Assembly: GCA_018000455.1 (NCBI GenBank)
Contig: JAGNJW010000002.1
Location: 62,001 to 126,000 of the forward strand
DNA length: 64,000 nucleotides
Reading direction: 5' to 3'
Origin: Acidobacteriota bacterium
GTDB lineage: Bacteria; Acidobacteriota; Vicinamibacteria; Vicinamibacterales; UBA2999
Within the stretch, counting starts at the first letter, position 1; each line of letters starts with the position of its first letter. Below are positions 52,347 through 61,031 of the stretch, in pieces. The notes under the pieces are model-generated. The model was not told the DNA's origin, did no database searches, and saw only the letters and a program-made list of their open reading frames with translations. The translations under genes were made by a program, and so were the position numbers.

Positions 52347-53396
52347 CTAGGGGTTGGCGACGGCGACGCCGTCCTTCCCCGATTCCTTGACGCGGTACAT
52401 GGCAACGTCGGCCGCGCGCACGAGTTCTTCGGCCGAGCTGGCCGCGTCGGGCATGGTCGCCACGCCCACCGACACGGTGAGGCGCACGTCGAGCCCGTCG
52501 GCGGCGAGGAACACGAAGTCGCGGACGCGGTCGCGGACGCGGTCGGCGACGCCGAGCGCCCCTTCTAGTCCGGTCTCCGGCAGCACGATGGCGAACTCGT
52601 CGCCGCCGAAACGGGCGACGACGTCGGTTTCCCGGGCCGAACCGCGGATGACACCGGCCGCCTCGACGAGGGCGCGGCTGCCGGCGAGGTGGCCGAACGA
52701 ATCGTTGACGCGCTTGAAGCCGTCGAGGTCGATGAAGAGGAGTGACAGCGAACGGCCACTGCGCGAGGCGCGCTTCGACTCTCGGCGCAACACCTGGTTC
52801 AGATAACGCGAGTTGTAGAGCTGCGTGAGGTCGTCGGTCACCGACAGCGCCTCGGCCCGGCGGATGGCCAGCGCGTTGTCGAGGGCGAGTGCCGGTCCTT
52901 CGAGAATGTCGGCCAGGGCATCGGCGGCCGGCTGCGCCAGGCGCGGTTCGCCCTTCGACAGGGCACGTTCGACCGCGACGAGCGCTGCTACGACGCGGCC
53001 GCGGCACCTGAGCGGTACCGCGAAGGCGGCGCCCGCTGCCCCGCGCACCCGCAGGTCGTGGCGCAAGTCCTGGCTGGCGAACTCGCGCCCGTGGGAGAGC
53101 ACCCAGCGGCTGACGGCGGCGGCCGGCGCCGAGAGCGCCGCCGACATGCCGCGCGAGGCCATCAGACCCACCTGTCCATCCATGTCCACGGCGTAGACGG
53201 CAAGCGCCGGGGCGCGCAGCCATTGGGCTGCGCTGGTAACGATGAGCTCGCCGATTTCCTCGGGGTCGAGCGTCTCGTGCGCCGAACGCATGAGCGCGAG
53301 TTGTACATCGGGTCGGGCCAGGCGCGTCTTGAGACTACGCTGCGACTGGCGGAGACGGGTCGCGAGGTCGGCGCGGGCGGATGCTGAAGGTGGCAT
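52347..53396 (-). CDS. GAF-GGDEF diguanylate cyclase
   Basis: A 349-residue cytoplasmic protein with no membrane segment. Residues about 25-175 form a GAF-like sensor domain (A-P-A-L-A-V-Y-A-V-D, A-F-A-V-P-L-R-C-R-G-R-V-V-A-A). A GGDEF domain covers about 185-345. The active-site motif G-G-D-E-F is at 264-268 and intact. The inhibitory I-site R-E-T-D at 255-258 has the right spacing, so product feedback is likely. It should make c-di-GMP. I start at M-P-P-S-A (53396); the open frame to 53489 runs through the promoter region. It is the first gene before mreB, 12 bases upstream. Confidence 0.9.
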   Translation of the reverse strand: MPPSASARADLATRLRQSQRSLKTRLARPDVQLALMRSAHETLDPEEIGELIVTSAAQWLRAPALAVYAVDMDGQVGLMASRGMSAALSAPAAAVSRWVLSHGREFASQDLRHDLRVRGAAGAAFAVPLRCRGRVVAALVAVERALSKGEPRLAQPAADALADILEGPALALDNALAIRRAEALSVTDDLTQLYNSRYLNQVLRRESKRASRSGRSLSLLFIDLDGFKRVNDSFGHLAGSRALVEAAGVIRGSARETDVVARFGGDEFAIVLPETGLEGALGVADRVRDRVRDFVFLAADGLDVRLTVSVGVATMPDAASSAEELVRAADVAMYRVKESGKDGVAVANP

Positions 53397-53449
53397 TGGC
53401 TTCAGCCGAGACTGGGGGAATCTGGGGCGAAAACGGCCCGTTCCGGCAC

Positions 53450-53474
53450 TGGTATAAGTCTCGCGACTATACCA
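53450..53474. promoter_or_regulatory. paired divergent extended -10 elements in an inverted repeat
   Basis: TGGTATAAG at 53450-53458 (plus strand) and TGGTATAGT on the minus strand (53474-53466) are two extended -10 elements of the TG-N-TATAnT kind lying in a near-perfect inverted repeat with centre near 53462. The plus one would serve the ppiD-like gene, the minus one the GGDEF-mreB gene run. The two cannot be occupied together. The repeat may also be an operator. Confidence 0.5.
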
Positions 53475-53586
53475 CAGCACCTCGTGCACTCGGCCCGTAT
53501 TTCCGCCGACTGGGCCACCCCACCTGAATGGGGGTGTGGGAATCAGCCCGCAACCTTGTTAGCATGAAAGGTTCAAGGAACCTACC

Positions 53587-55557
53587 ATGACCTCTCTCGA
53601 CTGGATGCGGCGGCACCGTGGCTGGCTCAAATGGAGTCTGGCCATCCTCATTATTCCGTTCGCCTTCTTCTTCGTGCCCAGCAACAGCGTCACCACGGCG
53701 GGTGTGGCGCCCGATACGGTGCTGGCCGATGTTGAAGGCCAGAACATCACCGTCGCCGAGTTCCAGCGGCGCTACAACGCCCAGCTCCAGCAGTACCGCA
53801 ACGCCTACGGCGGCCAGATCAGCGAGCAGATGCTGCGGCAGCTCGGCATCGACCAGCAGATCCTGCAGTCGCTCGTCGACGAGCAGGCCATGGTGGCCGA
53901 GGCCCGCAAGCAGCGCCTCGCGGTGAGCGACGTCGAGGTGCGCCAGCGCATCCTGTCGCTGCCGGCCTTCATGGAGAACGGCCGCTTCATCGGCGAAACG
54001 CGCTACCGTCAGCTGCTCTCCAGCCAGAATCCGCCGCTCTCGACGCGGGAGTTCGAGGAGCAGCTCAGGCAGGCCATTCTGGCCGAGAAGCTGCGCACCT
54101 CGGTCACGGGCTGGATGTCGGTCAGCGATGCTGACGTGGCGCAGGAATTCCGGCAGCGCAACGAAAAGGTGAAGCTCGAGATCGTGCCCCTCACTGCCGA
54201 CGCCTTCCGCGGCCAGGTCACGGTCGTCGACGCCGACCTCCAGAAGCAGTTCGAGGCCAACAAGGAAACCTACCGCATCGGCGAGAAGCGCAAGATCAAG
54301 TACGCGCTGCTCGACGTCGACACTGTCCGGCAGGCGGTGCAGGTGCCGGACGCCGAGGTCGAGGCGTTCTACAACCAGAACAAGGCCCAATACACCACCG
54401 AAGGGCGCGTCCGCGCCAGCCACCTCCTGCTCAAGACCGAAGGGCAGGACGAAGCGGCCGTGCGAACCAAGGCCGAGGCCCTGCTGGCACAGGCCAAGGC
54501 TCCGGGCGCCGATTTCGCGGCCCTCGCCAAGGCGAACTCGGAGGACGAGGGCTCGGCCGTGAATGGCGGCGACCTCAACTACTTCGGCCGCGGCCAGATG
54601 GTGCCGGAGTTCGAGCAGGCGGCGTTCGGAATGAAGGCCGGCGAGGTGAGTGATCTCGTCAAGTCGACCTTCGGCTTCCACATCATCAAGGTCATCGACA
54701 GCCAGGCCGAGACGTCCCGTCCGCTGGCCGAGGTGACACCCGAAATCGTCGACCAGCTCAAGTGGCAGAAGGCGCAGCAGCAGGCCGAAGAGATCGCCAA
54801 GGCGATGGAAGTCGCCATCACGACCCCTGCCGACCTCGAAAAGGTCGCCGCCGATCGTGGTCTCACGGTCGTTGAATCACCGCTCTTCCTGCGCGACGAG
54901 CCGATCGGTGATCTTGGTGCGGCGCCCGATGTGGCGGCGCGCGCCTTCACGATGAAGGATGGCGAGGTCACGCCGGCCCTGCGCGTGTCGCGCGGCTGGG
55001 TGTTCGCAACGCCCGCCGGCAAGCAGGACTCGTATCTGCCAACGCTCTCCGAGGTGACGGCCCGCGTACGCGAGGACGTGGTACGGGACAAAGCCGCCGA
55101 GCTCGTGAAGACGCGCGCGGCGGCCATCGCCGCCGACCTCAAGAAAGCAGCCGACTTCGCCGCCGCGGCCAAGAAGGCCGGCTTCGAAGCCAAGTCCACC
55201 GAGCTCATCGCGCGCGGCGCGGCGCTGCCGGATATCGGCGTCAACGCCGACGTCGAGAAGGCCGTGTTCGCCCTGCCGCAGGGTGGCGTGAGCGATGCCA
55301 TCCCGACGCCGACCGGCGCCGTCATCGCGCGCGTCGTCGAGCGCGCCGACGTGACCGACGAGCAGATTGCCGACGGCCGCGACCAGCTGCGCGACGAGCT
55401 CGTGAACCAGCGCCGCGACCGCTTCTTCAGCGCCTACATGGCCAAGGCCAAGACATCGCTCGCCATCGCCGTCAAGCAGGATGTCCTGGCTCAGCTGATG
55501 GGCCCGATGCCGGCCGCGCCGTCGTTCCCGTCGCCGGTTCCAGGCGTGATGCAGTAA
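53587..55557 (+). CDS. ppiD: PpiD-like periplasmic foldase (SurA/parvulin family)
   Basis: A 656-residue protein. One N-terminal membrane helix (about 15-31) anchors it in the inner membrane. A SurA-like N-domain (about 40-210) is followed by a parvulin rotamase domain (about 277-375: V-R-A-S-H-L-L-L-K, G-G-D-L-N-Y-F-G-R-G-Q-M-V-P-E-F, and F-G-F-H-I-I-K-V). A second weaker PpiC-like region follows (about 420-580). It would help fold outer-membrane and exported proteins. The ribosome binding site AAGGA lies seven bases upstream. Layout matches PpiD more than SurA because of the anchor. Confidence 0.9.
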   Translation: MTSLDWMRRHRGWLKWSLAILIIPFAFFFVPSNSVTTAGVAPDTVLADVEGQNITVAEFQRRYNAQLQQYRNAYGGQISEQMLRQLGIDQQILQSLVDEQAMVAEARKQRLAVSDVEVRQRILSLPAFMENGRFIGETRYRQLLSSQNPPLSTREFEEQLRQAILAEKLRTSVTGWMSVSDADVAQEFRQRNEKVKLEIVPLTADAFRGQVTVVDADLQKQFEANKETYRIGEKRKIKYALLDVDTVRQAVQVPDAEVEAFYNQNKAQYTTEGRVRASHLLLKTEGQDEAAVRTKAEALLAQAKAPGADFAALAKANSEDEGSAVNGGDLNYFGRGQMVPEFEQAAFGMKAGEVSDLVKSTFGFHIIKVIDSQAETSRPLAEVTPEIVDQLKWQKAQQQAEEIAKAMEVAITTPADLEKVAADRGLTVVESPLFLRDEPIGDLGAAPDVAARAFTMKDGEVTPALRVSRGWVFATPAGKQDSYLPTLSEVTARVREDVVRDKAAELVKTRAAAIAADLKKAADFAAAAKKAGFEAKSTELIARGAALPDIGVNADVEKAVFALPQGGVSDAIPTPTGAVIARVVERADVTDEQIADGRDQLRDELVNQRRDRFFSAYMAKAKTSLAIAVKQDVLAQLMGPMPAAPSFPSPVPGVMQ

Positions 55558-55612
55558 CCGGTACGGCTGGCGGCCGCACCAGGCTGCCCGCCGCTTTCCT
55601 ACCCGTCGAAGG

Positions 55613-58612
55613 TCACCGTCCCGCGGCCCACGCCGCCAGCGCTGCGTCGATGGCGGCGGCTGTCTCCTGCCACGCCGTCAGCATCTGTGGCGTCGGCGGC
55701 AGGTCCGCCGCTTCAACCAGGCCACGCAACTGCGTGGCCTGCGCCTGAGCCCGCCCGAGTGCCGCCTCGGCCGCCTGCGCCTGCGCCGCGCGGGCGCCGT
55801 TGGTCGCCGCGACCGCCTTCGCTTCGCCCAGCGCGGTGGCCACGCGCCCGAGCGCCGCGTCGATGGCGCGCGCGGTTGCATACTGCTCTGCCAGCGCGGC
55901 GGGCGCGGTCTTCACACGCGGATCGATCCGCACCGTAAGCGGGGCTGTGTGCACGGCGCCGTCCACCGTGAGCCGCACGGTGTAGCGGCCCGGCGGCACC
56001 ACGGTGCCGCGTGGCACGCGCGGTGTCGCCAGCGCGACGGCGGCGATCGGATAGGAGAACGACGCCACGGCGGGCGGATCGTGGCGCAGGTCCCAGACGA
56101 AGCGATGCAGACCGGCGCCCGCCGCCAGCACCCGGGGCGGACGTATCCAGTAGTCTGGCGTGTTGCGGCCCTCGACGAGGGGCTCGGGGGTATCGCGGTT
56201 GGTGTAGCGCCGCACCAAGCCGCCGGTGGCGTCGAGCACCTCGAGGGCGAGGTCCGACGCCGCCCCAGACAACCGGTAGTGAATGAGGGCCCCGTCCGCC
56301 GGATTCTGCCCGGTCGGCTCATCCGGCGGCAGCGGCGTGTCGGTGCTGGTGTTGAAACGCCACCGCCATGCGGCCTGGGGCTCGAACAGGTGTGTGCCAC
56401 GCTCCAGGGCGCCGGAGGCAATCTGCCGCAGCGGCGTGATGTCGTCGAGAATCCAGAACGAACGGCCGTGCGTCCCAACGACGAGGTCGTCATCCTTGAC
56501 GACCAGATCGCGAATCGACGTGGCCGGCATGTTGACCCGCAGTGACTGCCAGTGGTCGCCGTCGTCGAACGACACGTAGACCGCCTGCTCCGAGCCGGCA
56601 AAGAGCAAGCCCCGCTGTTTCGGGTCTTCCCGCACCACGTTGACGGCCCCGCCGGCGGGAATACCGGCAACGATCTCCGTCCACGTGCGACCGCCATCGC
56701 GCGTGCGGTAGATGTGCGGGCGCAGGTCGTCGAGCCGGATGGTGTTGACGGCCGCATAGGCCGTCTCCCGGTCGAAGTGCGACGCGTCCATGAGCGAGAC
56801 CTTCCACCACGGTCCGAGAACCGGCGACGTCACGTCGGTCCAGCGCGCACCGCCGTCTCGCGTCACGTGCACCAGGCCGTCGTCGGTGCCGACCCAGATC
56901 GTCTTCTCATCGAGCGGCGACGGCGCAATCGTGTAGATGACACCGCGGCGCGTCGACGCCGCCTCGGGCGAACCGCGATAGACACCGACCGTGGACGGCA
57001 CGTCCCACGCCGCGCGCGTCAGGTCCGGGCTGAGTGCCGTCCACTGCTGTCCGCCGTCGAGCGTCTGCCACAGCACGTTGGAGGCGAAATACAGCTGGCG
57101 GGGATTGAGCGGCGAGAAGAGCAGCGGCATCGTGCGCACGACGCGGTAGTCGCTGCCGCGCAGAACACGCGGTCCCACCTGCTGCACCTGCCCGGTCGTG
57201 CGATCGTAGCGGCTGACCTTGCCGCCGTAGACGATGTCGGGATTCAGCGGATCGGGGGCTACGTAGCCGTACTCCTCGACCCCGACGGGGTGCCACTCGC
57301 GGAACGTGATCTGGCCATCGTCGCCACGGCTGGCGATGCACGCCGATCCGCTCTCCTGCTGGCCGCCACAGACGCGATAGGGAAAGGCGTTGTCGGTGGA
57401 GACGTGATAGAACGCGGCCGTCGGCTGGTTGTACCAGCTGCTCCACGTGGTGCCGCCGTTCAGCGAGACGAGGGCGCCCTGATCCGACGACATGGCCATG
57501 ATGTCGGGGTTCTGCGGGTTGATCCACAGCTCCTGATAGTCGTCGCCGCCCGGCGCGCCGCGAAACGCCGAGAAGCTCTTGCCGCCGTCCTCGGACTTCC
57601 AGGCGACGATGGTCGGCACGAACACGACGTCGGGTCGGGTCGGGTGCACCTGGATGTCGGCCGCGTCTGACGGACGCGCAATCACGCGGGGGTCGCTGTT
57701 CACCCGGGACCAGCTCTCCCCCGCATCATCCGAGCGATAGATGCCCTCGCCCTCGCGCGCCTCGACCACCGCATAGAGCCGCGACGGCAGGGTCGGCGCC
57801 ACGGTGACACCGATGCGGCCCAGGCGCCCCTCGTCCCAGCTCGGCAGTCCCTTCGAAAGCGCCCGCCATGTGGTGCCGCCATCGGTGGACTTGAAGAGGC
57901 CGGTGCCAGGGCCGCGGAAATCGCCGTTCTCCCACGGCCCTTGCCGCGCCTGCCACAGAGCGGCATAGAGCACGTCGGGATTGGCGGGATCCATCGTGAT
58001 GTCGGCCGCACCGGTGTCGTCATCCTTGTAGAGGACGCGCTCGAAGCTCTGGCCGCCATCGCGCGAACGGTAGACGCCGCGCTCGCTGTTGGGCCCGTAG
58101 GGGTGTCCGAGCGCGGCCACGAACAAGCGGGCGGAATCACGCGGGTCGACGATGATGGCTGCGATCTGCTGCGTGTCGCGCAACTGGGGCAGATGTGTCC
58201 AGGTGCGGCCCGCGTCGGTGGAGGCGTAGATGCCATTCCCCACCGACAGGTCGGGACGCTGATGCGCTTCGCCGGTGCCGACGTAGAGCACCCGTGGGTC
58301 CGACGGCGCGACGGCGATGGCGCCCGTCGAGCCCGTGCTTTCGCGATCGAAGATCGGCGCCCAGGTGCGGCCGGCATCGGTGGTCTTCCACACGCCGCCA
58401 TTCGAGACGCCGATGTAGAACGTATGCGGCTCCTGCACGACGCCGGTGATGGCGCGCGTGCGGCTGGCGCGATGCGGTCCGATGCTGCGCCAGGCAAGCT
58501 CGGCAAAGAGCGCTGGATCCACCGCCGCCGGCCCCGCAACGGGGGCCTGGGCGTGGGGCGTAGCCAGTGCCCCGAACGCGAGGACGCCGACAAAGGCCAG
58601 GGAACATCGCAT
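55613..58612 (-). CDS. secreted BNR/VPS10-like beta-propeller protein
   Basis: A 999-residue exported protein. A signal peptide (L-A-F-V-G-V-L-A-F-G-A-L-A, ending near H-A-Q-A) is followed by many sortilin/VPS10-type BNR repeats, each with an S/T-x-D-x-G-x-T-W core (T-D-A-G-R-T-W-A, S-R-D-G-G-Q-S-F, S-T-D-G-G-T-T-W, S-D-D-A-G-E-S-W, R-D-G-G-R-T-W-T). They fold into large beta-propellers (about 40-720). The C-terminal region (about 720-1000) has a beta domain and a helical tail. Similar proteins are numerous in Acidobacteria and are often called glycosyl hydrolases, but no catalytic residues are seen. I start at ATG 58612, with GAGGAG six bases upstream. Confidence 0.8.
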   Translation of the reverse strand: MRCSLAFVGVLAFGALATPHAQAPVAGPAAVDPALFAELAWRSIGPHRASRTRAITGVVQEPHTFYIGVSNGGVWKTTDAGRTWAPIFDRESTGSTGAIAVAPSDPRVLYVGTGEAHQRPDLSVGNGIYASTDAGRTWTHLPQLRDTQQIAAIIVDPRDSARLFVAALGHPYGPNSERGVYRSRDGGQSFERVLYKDDDTGAADITMDPANPDVLYAALWQARQGPWENGDFRGPGTGLFKSTDGGTTWRALSKGLPSWDEGRLGRIGVTVAPTLPSRLYAVVEAREGEGIYRSDDAGESWSRVNSDPRVIARPSDAADIQVHPTRPDVVFVPTIVAWKSEDGGKSFSAFRGAPGGDDYQELWINPQNPDIMAMSSDQGALVSLNGGTTWSSWYNQPTAAFYHVSTDNAFPYRVCGGQQESGSACIASRGDDGQITFREWHPVGVEEYGYVAPDPLNPDIVYGGKVSRYDRTTGQVQQVGPRVLRGSDYRVVRTMPLLFSPLNPRQLYFASNVLWQTLDGGQQWTALSPDLTRAAWDVPSTVGVYRGSPEAASTRRGVIYTIAPSPLDEKTIWVGTDDGLVHVTRDGGARWTDVTSPVLGPWWKVSLMDASHFDRETAYAAVNTIRLDDLRPHIYRTRDGGRTWTEIVAGIPAGGAVNVVREDPKQRGLLFAGSEQAVYVSFDDGDHWQSLRVNMPATSIRDLVVKDDDLVVGTHGRSFWILDDITPLRQIASGALERGTHLFEPQAAWRWRFNTSTDTPLPPDEPTGQNPADGALIHYRLSGAASDLALEVLDATGGLVRRYTNRDTPEPLVEGRNTPDYWIRPPRVLAAGAGLHRFVWDLRHDPPAVASFSYPIAAVALATPRVPRGTVVPPGRYTVRLTVDGAVHTAPLTVRIDPRVKTAPAALAEQYATARAIDAALGRVATALGEAKAVAATNGARAAQAQAAEAALGRAQAQATQLRGLVEAADLPPTPQMLTAWQETAAAIDAALAAWAAGR

Positions 58613-58662
58613 CGCGCTCTCCTCGAACGCGGGCCCGCCGCAAGCGGACGGCCCGCAAACAG

Positions 58663-58694
58663 CACGAGCACCAGCGATGTCGCTGGTGCTCGTG
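58663..58694 (-). terminator. long perfect hairpin in the aminotransferase-VPS10 spacer
   Basis: A 14-base stem (58663-58676 with 58681-58694; core GAGCACCAGCG) around a four-base loop lies in the 120-base spacer between the aminotransferase stop and the BNR protein start. On the minus strand it is followed by CTGTTTGC, only a weak T-run. A second smaller hairpin (GCGGGCC at 58629-58635 with GGCCCGC at 58650-58656) lies just beyond. Either a terminator or an mRNA processing/stabilising element. Confidence 0.55.
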
Positions 58695-58732
58695 AAGGAC
58701 GTCGGCACAGACGGCACCAGGGCCGCCCGGCG

Positions 58733-59923
58733 TCAGCCGCGCGCGGCGGCCGTGGCGGTGCGGGCCGGGAAGATCTGCTTGAAGGCCGTGGTGAACTTCG
58801 CCATGTCCTCCTCGGTGCCGATCGACACCCGCAGGTGCTCCAGCATGGGCGGGAACGGACGGCCCACGAGGATGCCCTTCTCGCGGAACTCCTGAATCAC
58901 GCCCGGCACCTGCCGTCCGGTGTGCACCATGAAGAAGTTGGTCTCCGACGGAATGACGTCGTAGCCGTAGGCCATGAGATCGCTCGTGGTCTTCTTTCGC
59001 ACGGCGATGACCATGCGCTTGGTCTTCTCCTGGGCGGCCGGGTCGTTCAGCGCCGCCGCGCCGCCGTGCTTGACGAGCGCGTTGATGCTACCGATGCCGA
59101 ACGGCCGCATACGCTGCACGATCTCCTTCGGCGCGATGGCGTAGCCGAGCCGCATTCCCGCCAGGCCGACGATCTTGGAGAAGGTGCGGGCGACAATGAC
59201 CGGGCGGCCTTCGAGCACGTAGGGAATCGCCGTGCCGTAGGCCGGGTCGTCCACGAAGTGGTGGTAGGCCTCGTCGACCAGCACCGGCATGTCCTTCGGG
59301 ATGCCGTCGAGCAGCTCTTTGACCTCTTTCGCCGTGACAACGACACCGGTCGGGTTGTTGGGATTGCACAGGTAGACGAAGCCGACATCCGCGGCATTCT
59401 TGTTGGTCGCCTCGATGAGCGCGGCCATGTCCTGGCGGTAGTCTTTCGTGAGCGGCAGCTTGATCGCCTCGGCCTTGATGGCCGTCGCGTGCTGGTAGAC
59501 CGAGCCGTAGGACGGATCGACGCCCACGACCTTCTTGTTGCCGAGAAGGAACGTCGTGCCGACGACATCGAGAATCTCGCCCGAGCCGGCGCCGAGCATG
59601 ACATTCTCGGGCTTGACGCCGTGATGCTCGGCGATCACCTGCGTGATGTTGCCGTCTGGATAGCCGTAGCGCCCGACGTACTTCCAGGCGTGGTTCATCG
59701 CCGTCATCACCGACGGCGGCGGGCCCCAATTGTTCTCGTTGTTGCCGATCTTGACCAGCAGGTCGTAGGCGGCCTCCGACATCGGGCCGCGCGCACGCTG
59801 CGCGGCGACGGCTGCCGGACCGCCCTGGGCCCAGAGCTCGGCGCCCGGGCGGGTGCCGACATATCCAAGGGTGGCTGCGAGGCCGCCTACGAAACGGCGC
59901 CGGGAAACGTTTGTCTGATTCAT
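58733..59923 (-). CDS. Tat-exported class I aminotransferase (HisC-like)
   Basis: A 396-residue PLP-dependent fold-type I aminotransferase related to histidinol-phosphate aminotransferases. The PLP lysine is in A-R-T-F-S-K-I-V-G, and other family motifs are C-N-P-N-N-P-T-G, V-D-E-A-Y-H-H-F and R-L-G-Y. The N-terminus from ATG 59923 is a Tat signal: V-S-R-R-R-F-V-G-G then a weakly hydrophobic stretch and a W-A-Q near residue 33. Export of a folded PLP enzyme fits the Tat route, but a periplasmic aminotransferase is unusual. GGAGG lies four bases upstream of the start. It is upstream of the BNR protein gene on the same strand. The substrate is unknown. Confidence 0.85.
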   Translation of the reverse strand: MNQTNVSRRRFVGGLAATLGYVGTRPGAELWAQGGPAAVAAQRARGPMSEAAYDLLVKIGNNENNWGPPPSVMTAMNHAWKYVGRYGYPDGNITQVIAEHHGVKPENVMLGAGSGEILDVVGTTFLLGNKKVVGVDPSYGSVYQHATAIKAEAIKLPLTKDYRQDMAALIEATNKNAADVGFVYLCNPNNPTGVVVTAKEVKELLDGIPKDMPVLVDEAYHHFVDDPAYGTAIPYVLEGRPVIVARTFSKIVGLAGMRLGYAIAPKEIVQRMRPFGIGSINALVKHGGAAALNDPAAQEKTKRMVIAVRKKTTSDLMAYGYDVIPSETNFFMVHTGRQVPGVIQEFREKGILVGRPFPPMLEHLRVSIGTEEDMAKFTTAFKQIFPARTATAAARG

Positions 59924-60003
59924 GAGTCCTCCGGAGTGCGGCCTCTGCCGCAAGGGCATTCTACTCCCGCTTGGCAAGCAAACGGGACGTCGTTTGTGAA
60001 AAC

Positions 60004-60918
60004 CTACTCGTGCACGAACGAGTAGGCGCCTTTGGCGTTGGTCGCGTGGTGTTCGACCACCGACAGGAAGGCCTGTACCGCCTGAGACGGCTCACCGTCA
60101 CGCCGCAGCACGAGCCGCAAGGGCCGCTCCATCGCCAGCTCAGGTACTGACACCCTGACGAGTTCGCCCCGGCGGAGCTCGTCTTCGACGCTGATGCCCG
60201 GCAGCAGCGCCACGCCATGCCCGAGGGCCACGAACCGCTTGATAGCGTCGATGGTCGGCATCTCGACCGGCATCTGGAGGTTCACTCGGTGGGCGCGGAA
60301 CGCCTCGACGACGCGGTCGCGGTAGGGCGAGGCGACGTGGTGAGCCACGAATGACTCCGAGCCCAGCATCGAGATGCCGACCTCGCGGCGACGCGCCAGC
60401 GGATGCGTCGGCGGCACCACGAAAACCAGTTCGTCGCGGTAGACGACAATCGCGCGCAGCCCTGGTTCTGCCGGGCGATAGGTGGTGACGCCGAGATCCA
60501 CGGCATAGTCGAGCACGCCGGCCGGCACCCGGCTGGCCAGCGATCGCTGCACGGTGACCGAAACGCCAGGATAGAGACGGCGGAACTGATCGAGCACCGG
60601 GAGCAGATAGAGGCAGGTCAGCTCGTTGGCGGCCACGGCCAGCCGGCCGGCCCGCAGCGCCCGCACGTCTTCGAGCGCCACGAGCGCCTGCGCGCGCACC
60701 GTGATGAGCCGTTGGGCGTACTCGACGAGCGCCTTGCCGGCGTCGGTCATGCCTCCGCGGCGGGCAGGACGTTCGAACAGGCGTTGCCCCAGCTCATCCT
60801 CGAGCCGCCCGATGACCTGGCTCACGGCCGGTTGGGTCCGGCCCAGGGCCTTGGCCGCCCCAGAAAAACTACCCTGCTCGACGACAGCCAGGAAAGTCTC
60901 CAGCTGATGAATGTCCAT
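60004..60918 (-). CDS. LysR-family transcriptional regulator
   Basis: A 304-residue LTTR. A winged helix-turn-helix at residues 1-62 (L-E-T-F-L-A-V-V-E-Q-G-S-F-S-G-A-A and A-V-S-Q-V-I-G-R-L-E) is followed by the linker helix and a periplasmic-binding-like effector domain (about 90-295). It is divergent from leuA with a 113-base spacer that holds two inverted repeats, the standard LTTR layout. It is likely to control leuABC and itself; the effector is unknown but an isopropylmalate-pathway compound is a natural guess. Confidence 0.93.
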   Translation of the reverse strand: MDIHQLETFLAVVEQGSFSGAAKALGRTQPAVSQVIGRLEDELGQRLFERPARRGGMTDAGKALVEYAQRLITVRAQALVALEDVRALRAGRLAVAANELTCLYLLPVLDQFRRLYPGVSVTVQRSLASRVPAGVLDYAVDLGVTTYRPAEPGLRAIVVYRDELVFVVPPTHPLARRREVGISMLGSESFVAHHVASPYRDRVVEAFRAHRVNLQMPVEMPTIDAIKRFVALGHGVALLPGISVEDELRRGELVRVSVPELAMERPLRLVLRRDGEPSQAVQAFLSVVEHHATNAKGAYSFVHE

Positions 60919-61031
60919 AACGCATTATCCCATCGCCGATCTAGAACGTGCGTTCACTAGAAGCAAATCTTATATAAACTAAACTTCCAGTCATCTTGAC
61001 TTACGATCCGAAGTCATGTCCCATCAGAGGT
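60919..61031. promoter_or_regulatory. LysR/leuA divergent control region
   Basis: This spacer contains a patch (60961-60982) far richer in A and T than its surroundings, including TATATA/TATAAA at 60971-60978, a likely -10 for leuA. A palindrome GAACG-TG-CGTTC at 60944-60955 lies next to the lysR start side. A second inverted repeat, TGACTT at 60997-61002 and AAGTCA at 61011-61016 with an eight-base spacer, lies downstream of the -10 and upstream of leuA. Either could be the LTTR operator. No clean -35 was found. Confidence 0.5.

Noticed and set aside
57941..60025. 694-codon open frame on the plus strand
   Set aside because: Antisense to the BNR protein and the Tat aminotransferase, crosses their intergenic hairpin, and has no motifs.
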